DNA of 64,000 bases from Clostridia bacterium (GTDB lineage: Bacteria; Bacillota; Clostridia; Oscillospirales; Acutalibacteraceae). A program made the translations under genes and the position numbers. Under the pieces are notes generated by a model that did not search any database, had not been told where the DNA came from, and saw only the letters and a program-made list of their open reading frames with translations. The stretch covers positions 51,663 through 115,662 of the forward strand of contig JAILMJ010000053.1 of NCBI GenBank assembly GCA_024692685.1. Direction: 5' to 3'. How positions within the stretch are numbered: the stretch's first letter is position 1; every line of letters starts with the position of its first letter. This document shows, in pieces, positions 19,817 to 30,069 of the stretch.

Positions 19817-20920
19817 TTATTTTTCGAATATGCAGGTTTTGCAATCCTCTTCGGCCGCGCCGTCCCAGTAGAGCTTTCCGTCCTTCACGGTGAAGTAACC
19901 TTCGCCGTCCTCATAAATGACTTTTGCTGTCTCGCTTCCGTCCTCTGAGAAGGTAATGTCTGATTTCTCACAGTCCGTATAGGTAAGCCTGTCGCCTTCC
20001 TTTTTGCATTCCATTTCCCAGTGGGTGGTCTCTGCGGCTGAGGATGACCAGTAAACAGTGATTTCCACTTCGTCATCTTCCTCAATAACCGTGGCGCCTG
20101 CTCTCTGAGAAACGGAGTCGCCGTAGTTGCCGCTGAGCGGAGCCGCATAGTTTATTTCATATTCGGCTTCCGACGGCGCATCGGCTGTGAAAGCGTTGCT
20201 GCTGCACTCGATGTAAATATAGTTGCCTTCCTTGATTTCGATAACACCGTCTCCGATAAGGACGGGCGTCTGAGCCTGGCTGAGATATCTGTTGGCGTCC
20301 TCAAATTTCTCCTCGAGGACATAAACCTTCCAAACAGTATCGTCGTCATCATCGGCATCGAACTGATACTCCGCGGTTTCGGAGCAGATATACGCGGTTA
20401 CGCCTGCCTCTTCAAAAGCGGATTTAGCGGTTATGACAACCGGCTCGGAGTTTATGACAAGATACGGGAATTCGGGAACATCGGCATAGGTTACAGAAAG
20501 CTTAACCTCTGCGGGGTCTACATCATTGAGCGCACTGCCGCAGAAAATATAAATATACTGACCTTCTTCGATATCAAGAATGCCGTCGCCTTTGAGCATG
20601 GGTGTTTCATTCTGAAGGAAATCCGAAATACTTTTATCGTTCTTCTCATCAAAAACATAAATGCTCCACTCGGTCTTTTCGCCCTGAGCCTCAAACTGAT
20701 ACTTTTCGGTTGCGGAGCAGATGTATGCCGTAAGCCCGCCGGTTTCGAGTCCGTCGGCACCGGTAACAACAAAAGGCTCAGAGTTTATGTTGAGATAAGG
20801 AACTTCGGGAGCGGATATTTCGGAGGTGCTCTCTTCTGTTTTTGCCGCCCGGTTTGCGCCGCAGGCAACAAGCCCTGCCATTACGGCAAGCGCTGCAAGA
20901 ATTGCGATTAACTTCTTCAT
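19817..20920 (-). CDS. lipoprotein with two tandem homologous ~110-aa domains plus a third C-terminal domain
   Basis: Lipobox VMAGLVACG; PYLNINSEPFVVTGADGLETGGLTAYICSATEKYQF... repeats as PYLVINSEPVVITAKSAFEEAGVTAYICSETAEYQF.... Confidence 0.8.
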   Translation of the reverse strand: MKKLIAILAALAVMAGLVACGANRAAKTEESTSEISAPEVPYLNINSEPFVVTGADGLETGGLTAYICSATEKYQFEAQGEKTEWSIYVFDEKNDKSISDFLQNETPMLKGDGILDIEEGQYIYIFCGSALNDVDPAEVKLSVTYADVPEFPYLVINSEPVVITAKSAFEEAGVTAYICSETAEYQFDADDDDDTVWKVYVLEEKFEDANRYLSQAQTPVLIGDGVIEIKEGNYIYIECSSNAFTADAPSEAEYEINYAAPLSGNYGDSVSQRAGATVIEEDDEVEITVYWSSSAAETTHWEMECKKEGDRLTYTDCEKSDITFSEDGSETAKVIYEDGEGYFTVKDGKLYWDGAAEEDCKTCIFEK

Positions 20921-20921
20921 C

Positions 20922-22133
20922 TTAGTTTTCTTCCTTATTTGTTTTTTTGTTTCCGACTATGAAGAATGAAATTGCAAGGGCAACAGCATAAAGAATAATC
21001 GGAACAGTGATGACATATCTGTAATTCTGATTTGTATGAGAAAGGATAATCTCGGAAAGGTTGTTGCCTGTGAGACCCGCGATGCCCCAGGCGGAAAGAG
21101 TCAGGCCGTGAATCTTGCTCACGTTCTTCATACCGAAGCGTTCGTCAAGCAGGGCGGGAAGGGTTGAGAAACCGCCGCCGTAACCGGCATTGACAACACA
21201 CAGCAAAACAATAACGGGAATCGTATAATAAAATTTAAGCGATATACCTACTATTGCTATGCACGAAATAAAAATTATTTTATAAACCGTATTGCGCTGT
21301 TTCATTTTGTCGGACACAGTAGAATATCCTATTCTGCCGAAGGCGTTGAAGCCCGCCGTAACAGACGGAATCACCGCAAAAGCAGTAAGCGCCATACCGA
21401 GGGAAGCAAGAATCTGCTTTTCGTAGGAAATAATCATCAGGCCGCAGTGAATGTTTATGAAAAACATCAGCCAGATACCGATAAACTCCTTGTTTTTAAA
21501 CATCCTTGATGCTTTGAAATCGGTTTTGCCGACCTGCTCGGTCCAACCCTCAGGCTTCTTGAGCATAAAGTGACCCAGGAGCATCATAACAAAATACACA
21601 CCGCCGAGGATATAGAACATTGCGCTGATGTTGAGCTTTTCCTGAATGAGGGTCATAACCGGAGTCGCAATCGCCTTCGCAAGCCCGAAGCCCATTATCG
21701 AAAGACCCGTGGCGAGGCCTTTGCTGTCACTGAACCAGAGCATCAGAGTCTTGACCGGTGTAAGATAACCGACACCGAGGCCTATGCCCATTATGACGCC
21801 GTAGAAAAGGTAAATCAGAATAAGCGCAGGCACACCTGTAAGGAAATTGATGGTGACGCCCGTTCCGATCATACCGACCGTAAAGCAGACGCAGGCGATG
21901 AGGGAGGACTTGTGAATATCCACCTCAACGAATTTTCCAGCAAAGGCCGCTGACATACCAAGGAAGAAAATGGCAAGGGAAAAGGCCCAACCGACCGAGA
22001 AGGGCGACATATCGATTTTCAGGGCGATATTCTCCTTAAATGTTGACCAGCAATAAACCGTACCTATTGAGCAATGAATAAGCAGGGCCGGAATTGCAGC
22101 TCGTATCCAACGGTTTTCTTTCAGTTTACTCAT
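20922..22133 (-). CDS. MFS transporter, OFA (oxalate/formate antiporter) family
   Basis: 403 aa; IPALLIHCSIGTVYCWSTFKENIA... and GIGLGVGYLTPVKTLMLWFSDSKGLATGLSIMGFGLA typical of the OFA family. Confidence 0.88.
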   Translation of the reverse strand: MSKLKENRWIRAAIPALLIHCSIGTVYCWSTFKENIALKIDMSPFSVGWAFSLAIFFLGMSAAFAGKFVEVDIHKSSLIACVCFTVGMIGTGVTINFLTGVPALILIYLFYGVIMGIGLGVGYLTPVKTLMLWFSDSKGLATGLSIMGFGLAKAIATPVMTLIQEKLNISAMFYILGGVYFVMMLLGHFMLKKPEGWTEQVGKTDFKASRMFKNKEFIGIWLMFFINIHCGLMIISYEKQILASLGMALTAFAVIPSVTAGFNAFGRIGYSTVSDKMKQRNTVYKIIFISCIAIVGISLKFYYTIPVIVLLCVVNAGYGGGFSTLPALLDERFGMKNVSKIHGLTLSAWGIAGLTGNNLSEIILSHTNQNYRYVITVPIILYAVALAISFFIVGNKKTNKEEN

Positions 22134-22172
22134 CCTAATTCAACTCCGTGATTATTGTTATTATAAACAGTT

Positions 22173-22197
22173 ACGGCACCGGAAACCGCGGTGCCGT
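22173..22197 (-). terminator. hairpin downstream of ddh
   Basis: ACGGCACCGgaaaccgcGGTGCCGT between ddh and the OFA gene. Confidence 0.45.
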
Positions 22198-22215
22198 CTG
22201 TATTTTAAGACTGCA

Positions 22216-23193
22216 TCAAAGCATCATTTTTCTCATTGCTTCCGGCGTAAGGGGAGACATATCTCCGGGAGCGATATCAAAGACCGTCTTGCAGCCGGTG
22301 ATGCCTCTGATTGCCATTCTGTTAAGCGCTCTTGCAAACGCAACGATGGCGCTTGCGGTAAACTCCGGATTGGAGTCGAGTTTCAGACTGTATTCTATTG
22401 TCTGACTGTGCTCTTTGTTAAGCCCTGTTTTGCCGCTGCGGATAACGAAGCCGCCGTGGGGCAGACCCGAATGCTTCTCCTTCATTTCATCGGCGGAGAT
22501 GAAGGTGACGGTGGTGTCATAGTCCGCAAAATAATTGGGCATAGTTTTTATTTCATTTTCTATCCTTGCAAGGTCGGCTCCCTCTTCGGCAACAACATAG
22601 CACTCTCTGAGATGCTTCTGCCTTGTGGTAAGATCCGGGCAGCTGCCGCTGCGCACGGCTTCAAGAGCCGACTCGACAGGCACGGTGTACTGCCTTGCGT
22701 CAACAACTCCCTCAATACGTCTTACGGCGTCGGAATGTCCCTGACTGACTCCCTTTCCCCAGAAGGTGTAGTCCTTGCCCTCCGGCAGAATTGAGGAGGC
22801 ATAGAGTCTGTTGAGTGAAAACATTCCGGGATCCCAGCCCGCTGAGATGAGAGCTATATGACCGCTCTTGTCGGCGGCATTGTCAACATTGTCAAAATGT
22901 GAGGGTATCTTAGCGTGGGTGTCAAAACTGTCAATGACATTGAAATTCTCGGCGAGAGCCGGTGTCATAACGGGAAGATCGGTGGCGCTCCCTCCGCAGA
23001 TAATAAGGATGTCTATTTTATCCTTGAATTCAAGAACTCTGTCAGCAGAATATACGGGAACTCCGGTAAGAGTTTTGACAGTTTCAGGTGCTCTCCTTGT
23101 GAAGACGGCAACAAGTTCGGCGTCAGCGTTCTGCTTAACCGCGCACTCGACACCGCGTCCGAGGTTTCCGTATCCGTATACGGCAAGTTTCAT
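22216..23193 (-). CDS. ddh: meso-diaminopimelate D-dehydrogenase
   Basis: MKLAVYGYGNLGRGVECAVKQNADAELVAVFTRR...SAGWDPGMFSLNRLYA...FWGKGVSQGHSDAVRRIEGV. Confidence 0.93.
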   Translation of the reverse strand: MKLAVYGYGNLGRGVECAVKQNADAELVAVFTRRAPETVKTLTGVPVYSADRVLEFKDKIDILIICGGSATDLPVMTPALAENFNVIDSFDTHAKIPSHFDNVDNAADKSGHIALISAGWDPGMFSLNRLYASSILPEGKDYTFWGKGVSQGHSDAVRRIEGVVDARQYTVPVESALEAVRSGSCPDLTTRQKHLRECYVVAEEGADLARIENEIKTMPNYFADYDTTVTFISADEMKEKHSGLPHGGFVIRSGKTGLNKEHSQTIEYSLKLDSNPEFTASAIVAFARALNRMAIRGITGCKTVFDIAPGDMSPLTPEAMRKMML

Positions 23194-23280
23194 ATCACTC
23201 ACTCCATTCAAATTTTTTTGCAATTATGTCGGTAATTATACATCAGAAGCGGCAATTTGTAAATAATTTCTGCATATAAA

Positions 23281-23970
23281 TTACATAATTTCTCCGGTCA
23301 CGACATTGATTACATTTCTGTAAACCGCAACCTGGGAAGAGGATATATATTTGTCAAGATGCATAGAGCCGAAATACCAACGCCTGTATGTGCAGGCACC
23401 GGAAAGCTCTTCAAAGTAGGTATTAAGCCCGTTAACGGGAACGAACTCCGCGTCTTTAAGACGCAGGAAGGTCTTGATTTTGACAGTCGGCTCGTGAGTG
23501 ATGATGAAATCGACCTTGCAGTCTCTTTCCTCAAGATTATTTGCGCCCTCAATAAGCTCGTCCCTGTCGGGAAATTCATCTTTATCCCACGCCTTTTCCT
23601 CAAACCTTATCTCTATATCGGGACTTTCACCGCCGCCCATAGTGAAGAAAGTAAGATTGTCGATGGTAAAAATCTGCCCGCGCATCATATGAAAGATATT
23701 ATCTGCAACCTGATGCACCTTGCCGCCGTTCCATGTTGTAACCGGCAGGGCGTTAAGCATTTCAAAATTCTCGTGTGTGCCGTCAATGAAACAGATGGTA
23801 TACTTTTTTCTTGCAAGTTTTTTGAGATACTTCTGCTCCTGTCTGCCGTTATCCCAGATGAATCCGAAATCTCCGCAGACAATCAGGATATCGCCTTTTT
23901 TAAGTTTTTTCATTGCCGGAGTTTCAAATCTTGAAATATCTCCGTGCATATCTCCGGTCACATAAATCAT
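23281..23970 (-). CDS. metallophosphoesterase
   Basis: MIYVTGDMHGDISRF, IVCGDFGFIW, FIDGTHENFEML, IITHEPTVK. Confidence 0.88.
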   Translation of the reverse strand: MIYVTGDMHGDISRFETPAMKKLKKGDILIVCGDFGFIWDNGRQEQKYLKKLARKKYTICFIDGTHENFEMLNALPVTTWNGGKVHQVADNIFHMMRGQIFTIDNLTFFTMGGGESPDIEIRFEEKAWDKDEFPDRDELIEGANNLEERDCKVDFIITHEPTVKIKTFLRLKDAEFVPVNGLNTYFEELSGACTYRRWYFGSMHLDKYISSSQVAVYRNVINVVTGEIM

Positions 23971-24072
23971 GGTGAACCTCTCCCTGTCCGCTCCCTGAGG
24001 CGCGGCTTGATATGTACGCGTTCCATAAAATAAATAATACTCCTTATGAGCGGAAAAATCAAGATTTCATTA

Positions 24073-24101
24073 TTGAAAATACGGCTGATATAATGTATAA
24101 T
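24073..24101 (+). promoter_or_regulatory. sigma-A-type promoter for ABC exporter operon
   Basis: TTGAAA - 17 nt - TATAAT, ~47 bp before the ATG at 24148. Confidence 0.7.
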
Positions 24102-24147
24102 GCATAATGTTTGATTTACGGAAAACCACTTAAAGGACGGCATCAAA

Positions 24148-25890
24148 ATGATATCCATTCTGAAATCCCTTCGCGAATATAAAAAGCCGACCTTTCTCAC
24201 TTTGTTTTTTATCGTGGGCGAGGCACTTATAGAAACGCAGATTCCCACAAGAACAGCCGACCTTGTCAACGGCATAAAAGCGGGAATACCCATGTCCGAG
24301 GTCGCGAAAACCGGCGCAGTTCTGTTTGTAATGGCTGTTTTTTCTCTTACCTTCGGCGGACTTGCCGGTTTCACCTGCTCAAAGGCATCGGCCGGACTCG
24401 CGAAAAATCTGAGGCACGATATCTACTCCAAAGTGCAGGATTTTTCGTTTGAAAATATCGACAGATTTTCAAGTTCATCCCTTGTAACAAGGCTGACAAC
24501 GGATATAACTAATGTCCAGATGGCATATATGATGATTATCCGTATCGCAGTAAGAAGCCCGATGATGCTCACCTTTGCAATCATTATGGCTTACAGAATG
24601 AACTCAACCCTCGCCTCAACCTTCGTCGTAATCATTCCGGTGCTGGTCACCGGCCTTCTTGTGATAGGAAGGATTGCCCTGCCGGCTTTCAAAAGAGTCT
24701 TCAAAAAGTACGACAAGCTCAACGAATCAATTGAAGAAAACGCCCGCGGAATGAGGGTAGTCAAAAGTTTTGCAAGAGAGGACTACGAGATAGGCAAATT
24801 TTCAACCGCCGCCGAAAGAATACGCAAGGACTTTACCTTCGCCGAGCGGGTTGTGGCTATGAACGGCCCCGTTATGCAGATATGCCTGAACTTCAATATG
24901 GTATTTGTTCTTCTCGTAGGCGCAAAGCTTGTGGTTCAGAGCGGCGGTACTGAGCTTGATGTAGGCCAGATTTCCGCTATGCTCACCTACGCCATGCAGG
25001 TGCTTATGTCTCTTATGATGTTCTCGGTTGTATTTATTATGCTCACAATCAGCGCCGAGTCTGTTGTGCGAATCAAAGAGGTACTCAGCGAGAAGCCGGG
25101 TCTGACAAATTGTGCTTCGCCTGTCTTTGAGGTCCCCGACGGCAGCATAGATTTTGAAAACGTCAATTTCAAATACTCGGCAAAGGCCGAAAAATATGCT
25201 CTTTCCGACATCAACCTTCACATCCGCTCCGGTATGACCGTCGGAATAATCGGAGGCACGGGTGTCGGCAAGTCCTCCCTCGTCCAGCTCATACCGCGGC
25301 TTTATGACGCAACTGAAGGAAACGTTAAAATAGGCGGCATAAATATCAAAGACTATGACCTTGTCACCCTGCGTGACAGCGTCGCAATGGTGCTCCAGAA
25401 AAACCTTATCTTTTCCGGTACGATAAACGACAACCTGCGTTGGGGCAATCCGGAGGCCGGTCAGGAAGAAATAACCGAAGCCTGCAAAATGGCAATGGCC
25501 GACGAGTTTATAAAATCCTTCCCTGACGGCTATGATACAGTCATTGAGCAGGGCGGCACCAATGTATCCGGGGGTCAGAAGCAAAGGCTCTGTATCGCAA
25601 GAGCGCTCCTCAAAAAGCCGAAAATTCTCATTCTTGACGACTCCACAAGCGCCGTCGATACGAGGACGGACGCGCATATTCGCGCCGCCCTTGCCTCATA
25701 TATCCCCGAAACAACTAAAATAATTATCGCCCAGCGTGTGGCTTCCGTCCGGGATTCGGATATGATTATCGTTATGGATAACGGAAAGATTACCGCAACC
25801 GGAACCCACAGCGAACTGCTGAAAACAAGTGAAATATACCGTGAAGTATATGAACAGCAGACGAAGGGAGGTGAGGAAGATGGCGAATAA
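24148..25890 (+). CDS. ABC transporter, fused permease/ATPase (half 1, degenerate NBD)
   Basis: 580 aa; Walker A GGTGVGKSS, signature NVSGGQKQR, Walker B ILILDDSTSAVD (D in place of catalytic E), switch region IIAQRVAS (Q in place of H). Confidence 0.95.
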   Translation: MISILKSLREYKKPTFLTLFFIVGEALIETQIPTRTADLVNGIKAGIPMSEVAKTGAVLFVMAVFSLTFGGLAGFTCSKASAGLAKNLRHDIYSKVQDFSFENIDRFSSSSLVTRLTTDITNVQMAYMMIIRIAVRSPMMLTFAIIMAYRMNSTLASTFVVIIPVLVTGLLVIGRIALPAFKRVFKKYDKLNESIEENARGMRVVKSFAREDYEIGKFSTAAERIRKDFTFAERVVAMNGPVMQICLNFNMVFVLLVGAKLVVQSGGTELDVGQISAMLTYAMQVLMSLMMFSVVFIMLTISAESVVRIKEVLSEKPGLTNCASPVFEVPDGSIDFENVNFKYSAKAEKYALSDINLHIRSGMTVGIIGGTGVGKSSLVQLIPRLYDATEGNVKIGGINIKDYDLVTLRDSVAMVLQKNLIFSGTINDNLRWGNPEAGQEEITEACKMAMADEFIKSFPDGYDTVIEQGGTNVSGGQKQRLCIARALLKKPKILILDDSTSAVDTRTDAHIRAALASYIPETTKIIIAQRVASVRDSDMIIVMDNGKITATGTHSELLKTSEIYREVYEQQTKGGEEDGE

Positions 25891-27793
25891 TGCAAATGCG
25901 CCGAAAAAGTCGCCTTTTAACTTCAAGGTGCTGCGCAGAATTCTCGGTTACCTTTTTAAGTTCTTCCCGAAACTTTTGCCGTTGACCGCTCTGTGTATTC
26001 TCTTCTCCGCCGTGGTTGCCGCCGTTCCCGCCCTTTTCATTCAGAGGGTTTTGTCGGTAATTGAAGAATGTTATGTTGCAAGAGACTGGAGCGGAGCAAA
26101 AGAAAGAATTGTCCCCTATGTGGTTTTCCTCGCCTGTCTTTATGTGCTCTCCATCTTATCCTCCACGCTGTGGAACCAGCTTATGGCATACATAACGCAC
26201 AGTTTCCTCAACAAAATGAGAATAACGATGTTTGAGAAGATGCAGAAGCTCCCCATAAAATATTTTGACACCCACAAGCACGGCGATATCATGAGCTACT
26301 ATACCAACGATATCGACACTCTCAGGCAGCTCGTTTCGCAGTGCCTCCCGGTTCTGCTTCAATCATCCGCGATAGTGCTGAGCGTGCTTGCGATTATGGT
26401 TTATTTCAGCATTCCGATGACTCTTATAGTGCTGCTCGGCGTCATACTTATGATGATTGTTTCCACAAAGGTCGGCGGAGGCAGCGCAAAATATTTCCTG
26501 CGTCAGCAGATTTCCATAGGAAAGACGGAGGGCTTTGTGCAGGAAATGATGAACGGTCAGAAAGTTATAAAGGTATTCAATCACGAGAATCAGAGCAAAA
26601 AAGACTTTGACGTTATCAACAATCAACTGTTTTCCGACAGTTATAAGGCGCACTCCTACGCAAACTCCCTCGGTCCGATAATTATGAATATCGGCAATGT
26701 TCTGTATGTTATGATTGCAATAATCGGGGGCCTCTATATTCTTGCGGGCTTCAGGAATTTCAGCGTTTCGGGCCTGACTTTCGGTATAAGCGTGCTCGTT
26801 CCCTTCCTCAATATGTCAAAACAGTTTACCGGCAATGTCAATCAGGTAACTCAGCAGGTAAACGCTGTCGTTATGGGTATGGCGGGAGCCGAAAGAATCT
26901 TTAACCTCATGGATGAGGAAGCCGAAACGGATGACGGCTATGTTACTCTTGTCAACGCGGAAATTTCCGATAACGGCGAAATAACTGAGTCAGACAAAAT
27001 AACCGGAAAATGGGCCTGGAAACATCCGCACGGCGACGGCACTCTCAGCTATACGCAGCTGCGCGGGGATGTGAGAATGTTTGATGTCGACTTCGCATAT
27101 GTTGAAGGTAAGGATGTTCTTCACAACATTTCCGTTTATGCGGAGCCCGGTCAGAAGGTTGCGTTTGTAGGCGCAACCGGTGCGGGCAAAACCACAATCA
27201 CAAATCTTATCAACAGATTTTACGACATTGCCGACGGCAAAATCCGTTATGACGGCATTAACATAAACAAAATCAAAAAAGCCGATCTCAGGCGCTCGCT
27301 GGGCATTGTTCTTCAGGATACCAACCTTTTCACCGGCTCCGTTCTCGACAATATCCGTTACGGACGGCTTGACGCAACAGATGAGGAATGTATAGAAGCG
27401 GCAAAACTTGCAGGCGCGGACGATTTCATAACAAGACTGCCCTCGGGTTATGCCACCGAGCTTTCAAATAACGGAAGCAACCTCTCCCAGGGCCAGCGCC
27501 AGCTCATAGCCATAGCAAGGGCGGCGGTTGCCAATCCTCCGGTTATGATTCTTGACGAGGCAACCTCCTCGATCGACACAAGGACGGAGGCCATAGTTCA
27601 GAGGGGTATGGACAGACTTATGAAAAACAGAACCGTCTTTGTCATTGCCCACAGGCTGTCAACCGTTAAAAACAGCGATGTCATTATGGTGATGGACCAC
27701 GGCGAAATAATCGAACGCGGCAGCCACGATGACCTTATAGCCAGAAAAGGAGTTTATTACAGCCTTTACACCGGCGCATTTGAGCTTGAATAA
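25880..27793 (+). CDS. ABC transporter, fused permease/ATPase (half 2, canonical NBD)
   Basis: Start MANNANAPKK; Walker A GATGAGKTT, signature NLSQGQRQL, Walker B VMILDEATSSID, FVIAHRLS; overlaps the previous gene. Confidence 0.95.
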   Translation: MANNANAPKKSPFNFKVLRRILGYLFKFFPKLLPLTALCILFSAVVAAVPALFIQRVLSVIEECYVARDWSGAKERIVPYVVFLACLYVLSILSSTLWNQLMAYITHSFLNKMRITMFEKMQKLPIKYFDTHKHGDIMSYYTNDIDTLRQLVSQCLPVLLQSSAIVLSVLAIMVYFSIPMTLIVLLGVILMMIVSTKVGGGSAKYFLRQQISIGKTEGFVQEMMNGQKVIKVFNHENQSKKDFDVINNQLFSDSYKAHSYANSLGPIIMNIGNVLYVMIAIIGGLYILAGFRNFSVSGLTFGISVLVPFLNMSKQFTGNVNQVTQQVNAVVMGMAGAERIFNLMDEEAETDDGYVTLVNAEISDNGEITESDKITGKWAWKHPHGDGTLSYTQLRGDVRMFDVDFAYVEGKDVLHNISVYAEPGQKVAFVGATGAGKTTITNLINRFYDIADGKIRYDGININKIKKADLRRSLGIVLQDTNLFTGSVLDNIRYGRLDATDEECIEAAKLAGADDFITRLPSGYATELSNNGSNLSQGQRQLIAIARAAVANPPVMILDEATSSIDTRTEAIVQRGMDRLMKNRTVFVIAHRLSTVKNSDVIMVMDHGEIIERGSHDDLIARKGVYYSLYTGAFELE

Positions 27794-27807
27794 ATCGTTA
27801 TAAATTG

Positions 27808-27842
27808 AAACACACCTGTTCACGGAACAGGTGTGTTTTTTG
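27808..27842. terminator. intrinsic terminator between convergent genes
   Basis: AAACACACCTGTTcacgGAACAGGTGTGTTTTTT. Confidence 0.85.
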
Positions 27843-27844
27843 AT

Positions 27845-28615
27845 TCAATATGTTATTTTAACCGTTTTTCTGTATTTTATCTCGGCTTTTGCTCTCAAAA
27901 CGGGAGGAGCGTCCGGGGAAACCTCTATACCGAGAATGCCTCCCGGTTCGGCGAAATCCGCCTTGAAAGCGCCGCCGCATCTGCTCCCGAGATAAATACC
28001 CACAGCGGTTGTTCCGCTCGCGCAGGAGCTTTCCCAGACCGATGTTTCCGGGTCTGGCACATAGACCAAAGGCGTGATGCGCTTGCTTTTTTCATCTAGA
28101 AACATTGCCCCGAGGGCTTCACAGTCAAGTGACCTGCATAGCGCGGGCATCAGGCTCTCAACCTCTTTTTTGTCTGTCTCTGATTCGATTATAAGGTGAG
28201 ATATTCCGGGAAAAACTATCATCGGCAGCTTTCTTTTTTCTCCGGAAACGGTAACTTCAGCCTCCGAAATATCCATAGCTTCAGGCATCCGGACAGAGCC
28301 TTCATAAATGCCGTTTTTCTTTTCTGCTTTAACATAAACGGGTCTGTCAGCTCCTGAAACCCTGAGCCCGCCTTCAAACCTGTCCGCTTTTTTTTCGCTG
28401 CAATAAACAGCCGCAGCAGAAATACAGGCATTTCCGCAAAACTCACCGCCTGCCATTTCAAGCCGTGTCCCGCTTACAAAACCTACCTGCTCCGCAGACG
28501 GTTCAAGCTCCATAAGCTTTCGGGCGACAAGGCTGCGAAAAGGCTTTTCAACAGGAGTATCCGCAAGAAGGGTGATATTACCCGTTGGATTTACGTAATA
28601 GTAACTTATTTCCAT
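27845..28615 (-). CDS. DapF-fold amino-acid epimerase/racemase (substrate uncertain)
   Basis: 256 aa; two DapF-like catalytic Cys contexts GGEFCGNACISAA and ESSCASGTTAVGIYLG, but no CGNGxR. Confidence 0.75.
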   Translation of the reverse strand: MEISYYYVNPTGNITLLADTPVEKPFRSLVARKLMELEPSAEQVGFVSGTRLEMAGGEFCGNACISAAAVYCSEKKADRFEGGLRVSGADRPVYVKAEKKNGIYEGSVRMPEAMDISEAEVTVSGEKRKLPMIVFPGISHLIIESETDKKEVESLMPALCRSLDCEALGAMFLDEKSKRITPLVYVPDPETSVWESSCASGTTAVGIYLGSRCGGAFKADFAEPGGILGIEVSPDAPPVLRAKAEIKYRKTVKITY

Positions 28616-28616
28616 A

Positions 28617-29372
28617 TCAATCTCTGTTATAATTCTGAAGGAACTGCTTCATTCTCTCCGACCGGGTGTTGCCGAATACTTCTTCAGGAGCGCCCTGCTC
28701 AACTATGACGCCGCCGGACATAAAAATGACTTTGTCTGAAACAGCCCTGGCAAACGCCATCTCGTGAGTTACTATAACCATTGTCATTTTTTCTTTGGCA
28801 AGCTGTTTTATAACTTTAAGCACTTCGCCGGTGAGTTCGGGATCAAGAGCAGAAGTCGGCTCGTCAAAGAAAAGAATCTCGGGATTCATCGCAAGAGCTC
28901 TGACTATGGAAACCCTCTGCTGCTGACCGCCGGAAAGCTCGCAGGGATAGGCGTCCGCCTTATCCGCAAGTCCCATTTTTTCAAGGAGCATCATACATTC
29001 TTCCCTGACCTCGCGCTTATCCCTTTTCATTATCGAAACAGGGGCATCCATCATATTTTTCAGCACGGAATAGTGGGGAAAAAGATTGAAGTTCTGGAAG
29101 ACCAAACCGAAAATGTGGCGGAAATCGTTGAGATTTTTGGCGTAAACGCATTTACCGTTTACATTTTTCGTGACATCCTTATCGTCATAGGAAATAATGC
29201 CAGAGTCTATTGTTTCAAGGAAAGTAGCGCACCTGAGAAGGGTTGATTTGCCCGAACCCGACGGCCCTATAATCGAAACAACTTCGCCCTTGTCAACGCT
29301 GAAGGAGATACCCTTTAAAACATGGTTGCTGCCGAATGATTTCTGTATATCCGACATTTTCATTATACTCAT
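28617..29372 (-). CDS. polar amino-acid ABC transporter ATP-binding protein
   Basis: [49 protein letters not shown]. Confidence 0.95.
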   Translation of the reverse strand: MSIMKMSDIQKSFGSNHVLKGISFSVDKGEVVSIIGPSGSGKSTLLRCATFLETIDSGIISYDDKDVTKNVNGKCVYAKNLNDFRHIFGLVFQNFNLFPHYSVLKNMMDAPVSIMKRDKREVREECMMLLEKMGLADKADAYPCELSGGQQQRVSIVRALAMNPEILFFDEPTSALDPELTGEVLKVIKQLAKEKMTMVIVTHEMAFARAVSDKVIFMSGGVIVEQGAPEEVFGNTRSERMKQFLQNYNRD

Positions 29373-29384
29373 ACGGCACCCTCC

Positions 29385-30035
29385 TTAAATCTTGTAATAG
29401 CTCATAGCTTTTTCCACCCTGCGCATTATGAAGCTGACCGCCGCATTGAACACATAGTAGAATACGCCTGCCACAACAAACGGAATGAAACTTGTCTCGG
29501 AATTCGCTATCTGCTTGCCTATGGTGAACATTTCCTGATAAGAAACGGTGAACGCCATTGATGTGTCTTTGACGAGAGTAACAATTTCATTTGTCATACT
29601 CGGCAGAATACGCCGTATAACCTGAGGAAAAATGATTTTAAAGAAAGTCTGCACTCTGGAATAACCGAGCACCTGAGCCGCCTCATACTGACCGACAGGC
29701 ATTGACTCTATACCGCTGCGGTAAATCTCGGCAAAATATGCCGCGTAGTTTATTGAGAAGGCAACTACAACAGGAATAAGCTTATTCCTCGAAACGCTGA
29801 TTCCGAAGAGATAATACGGGCCGTAAGTTACGGCGATAAGCTGGAGCATAAGAGGGGTTCCCCTGAGAACCGATATGATAAAACTTGCCGCGCCGGAAAT
29901 CACTTTGTATTTGCTTCCTCTCATCAGGGCAACCACCATACCGAGGGGAAGCGCAAACAGCAGCGTGAGGAAAAAAATGGCGCAGGTTTTTTCGAGACCC
30001 GAAGCCATCTTCAGGGCCATTGTCATTAAAGTCAT
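29385..30035 (-). CDS. polar amino-acid ABC transporter permease
   Basis: 216 aa HisM/GlnP-like: RGTPLMLQL, YFAEIYRSGIESMPVGQYEAAQVLGYS. Confidence 0.95.
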   Translation of the reverse strand: MTLMTMALKMASGLEKTCAIFFLTLLFALPLGMVVALMRGSKYKVISGAASFIISVLRGTPLMLQLIAVTYGPYYLFGISVSRNKLIPVVVAFSINYAAYFAEIYRSGIESMPVGQYEAAQVLGYSRVQTFFKIIFPQVIRRILPSMTNEIVTLVKDTSMAFTVSYQEMFTIGKQIANSETSFIPFVVAGVFYYVFNAAVSFIMRRVEKAMSYYKI

Positions 30036-30069
30036 ATATAACCTCGATTTCGTTTATCCAAACTGTAAA

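Noticed and set aside
22160-22200. GGCACCGCGG resembling the T-box motif TGGNACCGCG upstream of the OFA transporter
   Set aside because: The 82-bp gap is too short for a T-box leader and no specifier stem is visible; better explained as a hairpin terminator after ddh.
24802-25677. 291-aa minus-strand ORF opposite the ABC exporter
   Set aside because: Antisense shadow of a conserved ABC NBD/TMD; composition (His/Tyr/Cys-rich) is not protein-like.
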